Below are positions 7,139 to 9,738 of a DNA stretch of 9,738 nt, in pieces (position 1 is the first letter of the stretch; every line of letters starts with the position of its first letter). A program made the translations under genes and the position numbers. Below the pieces are notes generated by a model that worked only from the letters and a program-made list of their open reading frames with translations, searched no databases and had not been told where the DNA came from. The stretch is taken from the NCBI GenBank assembly GCA_023427925.1, contig JAEYZS010000251.1:1-9738 (forward strand). The letters are read 5' to 3'. This stretch comes from Pseudomonadota bacterium. GTDB taxonomy: Bacteria; Bdellovibrionota; Bdellovibrionia; Bdellovibrionales; JAEYZS01.

Positions 7139-8137
7139 AGCTAAATTTTTGATCCAAAGATCAGAATCATTTATACAGGGGATAAAGTAGAACTTTTCCC
7201 CGCCTGCTGCAAGGAAGCTCTCTCGCTCTCGAATTCCTATTTCTTCGAGAGTTTCCAGGCAATCCGATACAAAGGAGGGGCAAACCACTGCGAGTTTTTT
7301 GATACCTTTTTGAGGTAAGCTCTGAACGATTTGATCTGTAAAAGGCTCTATCCAGCCTCGTGTGAGTCTCGACTGAAATCCCACGGACCATTTGTCTGAA
7401 GGTAGATTCAACTTATCGGCAAGCAGCTTTGCTGTTTCATAACATTGAGCACGATAGCAATATCGATTTTGCTCTGTTACATGTTCGCAGCAAGTTGCAC
7501 TTCCTTGGCATAGACTTGATCCTACCTTTTTACCTAATTGACTTTTCGGTATTCCATGAAAGCTGATAAGCAGGTGCTCATATTCGCTTTGATCGAGGTG
7601 TTTCTTTGTTGTCTCCACCAGGGGTTCAATAAATTTAGGGTCGTTATAGAAATCCTTAACAAAAGTAAAGTTAAAGAATTGGTTGAAGTCTTTGGTATTG
7701 AGAGTCTTGAGTCTCTGAATAACTGTTTCTGTCGACGACAAAGCATATTGCGGGTAAAGAGGGATCACTCGTACATCTCGGATGTTTTTGCTTTTGAATG
7801 TGTCTAGTGCCTGCGTTAAGGACGGCTCTTGATATCTCATAGCGATCTCAACATGTGTGCCGGGTACGAGGTCGTGCAAATACTGTTGAAGTTTGTCTTT
7901 TAATTTATAGGATTCTATGATGAGGGGAGAGCCCTCGTTTTGCCAAATCGAAAGATAGCTGTGGAGAGTTTTTTTGGGTCGAAATGGAAGTATCACTCCA
8001 TAGACTAACATCGCTCGAAATAAATAAGGCATTTGTAAAACATAGGGATCCATCAAAAATTCACTAAGATATGTTCGGATCGAAGGGATGGAGGGCTCCG
8101 TGGGGCTACCCAGGTTGACTAATAAAATACCTTTCAT
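7130..8137 (-). CDS. hemH: Ferrochelatase with a cysteine-rich internal segment
   Basis: Inserts ferrous iron into a porphyrin: protoporphyrin IX to protoheme in the classical pathway, coproporphyrin III in some bacteria; at the cytoplasmic membrane face. 335 residues, normal bacterial length. Visible: MKGILLVNLGSP start, LSEFLMDPYV, WQNEGSPL, AMRYQEPS, LYPQYALSST, the catalytic-histidine motif LLISFHGIP (His194) and CPSFVSDCLETLEEI (286-300) with the conserved Glu, then FIPCINDS. Between the two motifs lies a Cys-rich stretch (Cys210, 216, 217, 227, 232), while the protein stops at NLADL without the C-terminal Cys extension of animal enzymes. Some bacterial ferrochelatases hold a [2Fe-2S] cluster on such an internal four-Cys segment (family knowledge), so a cluster here is likely. 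ATG with GAGGA upstream. It lies 13 bases after the 77-residue gene, so the same operon. Confidence 0.96.
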   Translation of the reverse strand: MKGILLVNLGSPTEPSIPSIRTYLSEFLMDPYVLQMPYLFRAMLVYGVILPFRPKKTLHSYLSIWQNEGSPLIIESYKLKDKLQQYLHDLVPGTHVEIAMRYQEPSLTQALDTFKSKNIRDVRVIPLYPQYALSSTETVIQRLKTLNTKDFNQFFNFTFVKDFYNDPKFIEPLVETTKKHLDQSEYEHLLISFHGIPKSQLGKKVGSSLCQGSATCCEHVTEQNRYCYRAQCYETAKLLADKLNLPSDKWSVGFQSRLTRGWIEPFTDQIVQSLPQKGIKKLAVVCPSFVSDCLETLEEIGIRERESFLAAGGEKFYFIPCINDSDLWIKNLADL

Positions 8138-8150
8138 AGGTCCTCGTAAT

Positions 8151-8384
8151 TTACTCTGAGAGTTCTTCGATTTGAACTTTGAGTTGGTCTAATATAATAC
8201 GAGCCTTTTTCTGTAGCTCTTTTTCAAGAACATCCTTGTCGTTCTCTAGTCTAGTCTCAACTTCTTCATCAGGGGCAATCTTTTCCCAGTCGGAAAGGGT
8301 ACCCTCTAATTGAAGTAGAGTGTCTTTAAGATTAGAAGGTATATGGCCATTCTGGACGTTTTTCTGTGATGGATTTCGACTCAT
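8151..8384 (-). CDS. Small acidic helical protein of unknown function, 77 aa
   Basis: I do not recognise it. The frame opens at 8435, but the ATG at 8384 follows GGGGAT and gives the more compact 77-residue product beginning MSRNPSQKNV, so I take that start. The first 15 residues are polar and probably disordered. From about residue 18 the protein is rich in Leu, Glu and Lys with heptad-like spacing (LKDTLLQLEGTLSDWEKI and VLEKELQKKARIILDQLKVQ), so it is probably helical and coiled-coil forming, without a signal or membrane segment. It is the first gene of the minus-strand unit, 13 bases before hemH, so it is expected to be co-expressed with ferrochelatase; whether it works with it is unknown. 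Confidence 0.75.
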   Translation of the reverse strand: MSRNPSQKNVQNGHIPSNLKDTLLQLEGTLSDWEKIAPDEEVETRLENDKDVLEKELQKKARIILDQLKVQIEELSE

Positions 8385-8432
8385 ATCCCCATAGCTTGTG
8401 TTATTTTCGACGTTAAGACAAGTAAAATAAAA

Positions 8433-8459
8433 CACTTAAATTGTCTTTGTCTTTAAGTG
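8433..8459. repeat. Perfect 8-bp inverted repeat in the divergent control region
   Basis: CACTTAAA (8433-8440) and TTTAAGTG (8452-8459) flank an 11-base spacer in the 102-base gap between two divergent genes (starts at 8384 minus and 8487 plus). A GAGATCTC palindrome (8459-8466) and two CGATAG copies (8466-8471, 8475-8480) adjoin it. It could be a shared operator; read on the minus strand it is also an AT-rich hairpin followed by TTTTATTTTA, so attenuation is possible. No clear -35/-10 pair could be assigned in this gap. Confidence 0.45.
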
Positions 8460-8486
8460 AGATCTCGATAGCTCCGATAGAGAGTT

Positions 8487-9005
8487 ATGAGTTTGTTCAG
8501 TAAGATACTCGAGGAAAAACTTAAAAAGCAGCAACTAGATATAGATGTGTGTAATAGCTCAACAACTACACATTCTAATTTCTCAGCTCATGAAACCATC
8601 AGTGTTGATCTTTTGCGATGGCTGAACTCCTCACCTTTTGGTCGAAAAACATACTATAAGATCGATGAATCATCCTATTCCGTACATAAAAAAGACCCCC
8701 GACTGATCGAAAAAATGCGTTTCCAGAGGGAAAAACAGACATTGGAGTCTGTTTTAGAGCGTCTGCACTCTGAAAAAGAGAAACAATCTGTACTCTTTTT
8801 TTACACCCATGGCGCACGTAGCTTTATGAGTTTCAGAGGGGAAGATCTCAAGAAAGACTATAGGAAATTGGCTTTTAAGTTTCATCCTGACAGACATACC
8901 CACGATCCTTCCTCTGTAAAAAGCCAGTTTGAAGAGAATTTCAGAGTGCTTTCAGAGAGCTACGAAACACTTCAGTTGCTCTTTTCTAGAGCAAAAAACG
9001 CTTAA
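8487..9005 (+). CDS. Protein with a C-terminal J domain (DnaJ-like), 172 aa
   Basis: J domains stimulate the ATPase of DnaK/Hsp70 and recruit it to a client (family knowledge). The J domain sits at the C-terminus, about residues 117-165: the helix II stretch DLKKDYRKLAFKF is followed by the invariant HPD (133-135), then RHTHD and a helix III region FEENFRVLSESYETL. The glycine/phenylalanine and zinc-finger parts of true DnaJ are absent, so it is a type III J protein rather than the general chaperone partner. Residues 1-116 match nothing I know: a Lys-rich start, a Ser/Thr-rich linker, then a charged helix (about 72-100) that could bind a specific partner. No signal peptide, hence cytoplasmic. 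The ATG follows AGAGAG closely. It is divergent from the hemH unit and 213 bases upstream of the SWIB gene, which has its own promoter. Confidence 0.88.
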   Translation: MSLFSKILEEKLKKQQLDIDVCNSSTTTHSNFSAHETISVDLLRWLNSSPFGRKTYYKIDESSYSVHKKDPRLIEKMRFQREKQTLESVLERLHSEKEKQSVLFFYTHGARSFMSFRGEDLKKDYRKLAFKFHPDRHTHDPSSVKSQFEENFRVLSESYETLQLLFSRAKNA

Positions 9006-9083
9006 TTTAAGAGGGACTTTCCCCTCGAAAACCACTAAAAAATCCACCTTTTTCAGAGGGGAAATCGCTGTTTCCAGAGGGGG
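8720..9083 (+). repeat. Four dispersed copies of a TTTC(C)AGAGGGG motif
   Basis: Copies lie at 8720-8730 (TTTCCAGAGGG), 8831-8841 and 9051-9061 (both TTTCAGAGGGG) and 9071-9083 (TTTCCAGAGGGGG). The first two are inside the J-domain gene, the last two in the gap after it. A complementary TTTCCCCTC at 9018-9026 can pair with GAGGGGAAA at 9056-9064. The motif is G-rich in an AT-rich region, so four copies in about 360 bases look non-random. Role unknown. The rest of the gap (9006-9218) also has GTTTCC (9070-9075) pairing with GGAAAC (9100-9105), and then the SWIB promoter. Confidence 0.5.
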
Positions 9084-9141
9084 AATCGCCCACCGTTTAG
9101 GAAACGATACGAAAAAAAAGTGAATAATAGTGAATTTTTCT

Positions 9142-9170
9142 TTGGACAAAGGCTTACAAATAGCTATGAT
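9142..9170 (+). promoter_or_regulatory. Sigma70-type promoter of the SWIB gene
   Basis: TTGGAC (9142-9147), a 17-base spacer and TATGAT (9165-9170) form a near-consensus promoter in the gap before the SWIB gene. Transcription would start near 9177, giving a leader of about 42 bases that ends in a perfect GGAGGA (9205-9210), eight bases before the ATG. The combination predicts strong expression. Confidence 0.75.
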
Positions 9171-9218
9171 TATTCTTGCACGAATAAATAAACCAACCAT
9201 TTATGGAGGAAATCACAA

Positions 9219-9584
9219 ATGGCAAAGAAGAAGAAAGCTACTAAAAAAGCTACTAAGAAGGCGACTAAGAAAGCTACTAAAAAAGCTACTAAGAAAGCCA
9301 CAAAAAAAGCTGCTCCTAAAAAAGCAAAGACTAAAAGAAAGCCAAACGCTGCTTTCATGAAGCCTTTGACTCCTTCTGCAGCATTAGCTGAAGTTGTAGG
9401 TTCAAAAGCAATTCCAAGAACTGAAGTTGTTAAAAAACTTTGGGCTTACATCAGAAAGAATGGTCTTCAAGATTCTAAGAACAGAAGAAACATCAACGCT
9501 GATAGCAAATTAAAGCCTATCTTCGGAAAAAACCAAGTTTCTATGTTTGAAATGACAAAGTTTGTTTCTAAGCACTTGAAATAG
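9219..9584 (+). CDS. SWIB/MDM2-domain protein with a histone-H1-like KKAT-repeat tail
   Basis: 121 residues in two parts. Residues 5-28 are six perfect KKAT tetrapeptides, followed by KKAA and PKKAKTKRKP; this very basic Ala/Lys/Thr tail resembles histone H1 C-terminal tails and bacterial H1-like proteins and should bind DNA non-specifically. Residues about 45-121 are a complete SWIB domain: FMKPLTPSAALAEVVG, IPRTEVVKKLWAYIRKNG, LQDSKNRRNINAD, LKPIFGKNQVSMFEMTKFV. SWIB domains occur in eukaryotic chromatin remodellers and in Chlamydiae, some delta-group bacteria and others, where they are linked to DNA topology or chromosome packing (family knowledge). I infer a nucleoid-associated protein. 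The gene is a single unit: strong promoter, GGAGGA at ideal spacing, intrinsic terminator just after. Probably abundant. The number of KKAT units may differ between strains because the DNA is a tandem repeat. Confidence 0.95.
   Translation: MAKKKKATKKATKKATKKATKKATKKATKKAAPKKAKTKRKPNAAFMKPLTPSAALAEVVGSKAIPRTEVVKKLWAYIRKNGLQDSKNRRNINADSKLKPIFGKNQVSMFEMTKFVSKHLK
9231..9314 (+). repeat. 12-bp tandem repeat encoding KKAT units
   Basis: Seven 12-base units of the form AAR AAR GCN ACN lie head to tail; six encode KKAT and the last KKAA. Units 1-2 and 4-5 are identical at the DNA level, while unit 3 uses GCG and unit 6 GCC ACA. This pattern fits slippage or unequal exchange, in-frame by length, so the tail can lengthen or shorten without a frameshift. 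Confidence 0.9.
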
Positions 9585-9615
9585 TCCTTAGTAAATAGAC
9601 GATAAGTCTTAAGAG

Positions 9616-9646
9616 AACCCGTATAGAAATCTATACGGGTTTTTTT
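9616..9646 (+). terminator. Intrinsic terminator after the SWIB gene
   Basis: AACCCGTATAG (9616-9626) pairs perfectly with CTATACGGGTT (9631-9641) around an AAAT loop, and the stem runs into seven T's (9640-9646). It starts 31 bases after the stop codon and is a textbook rho-independent terminator for the plus strand. Confidence 0.95.
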
Positions 9647-9712
9647 ATGTCTGCTTCTGCTTGGCTCAATTGAAATTTTACTCAAACTTCCTAAGATTTG
9701 AATATGTCGTTG

Positions 9713-9718
9713 TATAAT
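9713..9718 (+). promoter_or_regulatory. Consensus -10 box near the right edge
   Basis: TATAAT (9713-9718) lies in the AT-rich stretch after the terminator, pointing to a gene beyond the window. No good -35 is found at 16-18 bases upstream, so this is only a candidate. No gene is seen in 9647-9738. Confidence 0.35.
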
Positions 9719-9738
9719 TGTGGCCTGTGCTTTAATAC

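Noticed and set aside
8385..8435. Longer 94-residue form of the small acidic protein
   Set aside because: The extra residues begin inside the divergent-region inverted repeat, and the ATG at 8384 has a GGGGAT site in front of it.
8720..9083. CRISPR-like array from the AGAGGGG copies
   Set aside because: The copies are only 11-13 bases, unevenly spaced (111, 220 and 20 bases), and two lie inside a gene.
8929..9123. A small plus-strand frame running from the J-protein gene into the gap
   Set aside because: It overlaps the J domain in another frame and has no ribosome binding site. Its FRGE/SRGG stretch only reflects the repeated AGAGGGG motif.
9170..9358. A minus-strand frame opposite the SWIB gene reading as repeated AFLV, like membrane helices
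   Set aside because: It is the antisense of the KKAT codon repeat; the plus-strand gene has a promoter, ribosome binding site, full SWIB domain and terminator.

Overview
The window is an AT-rich bacterial segment, and its gene content points to a Bdellovibrionota-like (predatory delta-group) genome. The clues are a SWIB-domain protein with a histone-H1-like lysine/alanine/threonine tail, a ferrochelatase with a cysteine-rich internal segment, and several secreted or small proteins I cannot assign. This taxonomic reading is inference from gene content; no 16S or other marker is present.

Left part (1-3649, + strand): the 3' half of a class II fumarase gene (fumC), an unassigned 297-residue protein whose ATG overlaps the fumC stop by one base, and a Rep-type superfamily 1 DNA helicase 17 bases later. 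These three look like one transcription unit.

Middle (3650-6222, + strand): an exported protein with a caspase/CHAT-like His...Cys pattern and two C-terminal hydrophobic segments, preceded by a perfect 8-bp hairpin that covers its ribosome binding site. A BolA-family gene follows, possibly with a leaderless transcript. Next is an exported protein of unknown function with conserved-looking His/Asp clusters.

Right-middle (6219-8384, - strand): a likely operon read right to left, consisting of a 77-residue acidic helical protein, ferrochelatase (hemH), and a membrane-embedded hexapeptide-repeat (left-handed beta-helix) protein. Its last gene overlaps the preceding + strand gene tail to tail by four bases. 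A divergent control region (8385-8486) with a perfect 8-bp inverted repeat separates this operon from the next + strand gene.

Right end (8487-9738, + strand): a protein with a C-terminal J domain, a 213-base gap holding copies of a TTTC(C)AGAGGGG motif, then a textbook sigma70-type promoter, a strong ribosome binding site, the SWIB/KKAT-repeat protein, and a strong intrinsic terminator. The last bases carry a TATAAT box for a gene outside the window.

The most novel candidates are the exported caspase/CHAT-like protein with its RBS-covering hairpin, and the repeated AGAGGGG motif. The other named genes (fumC, rep, bolA, hemH, SWIB) are recognisable housekeeping or known-family genes.
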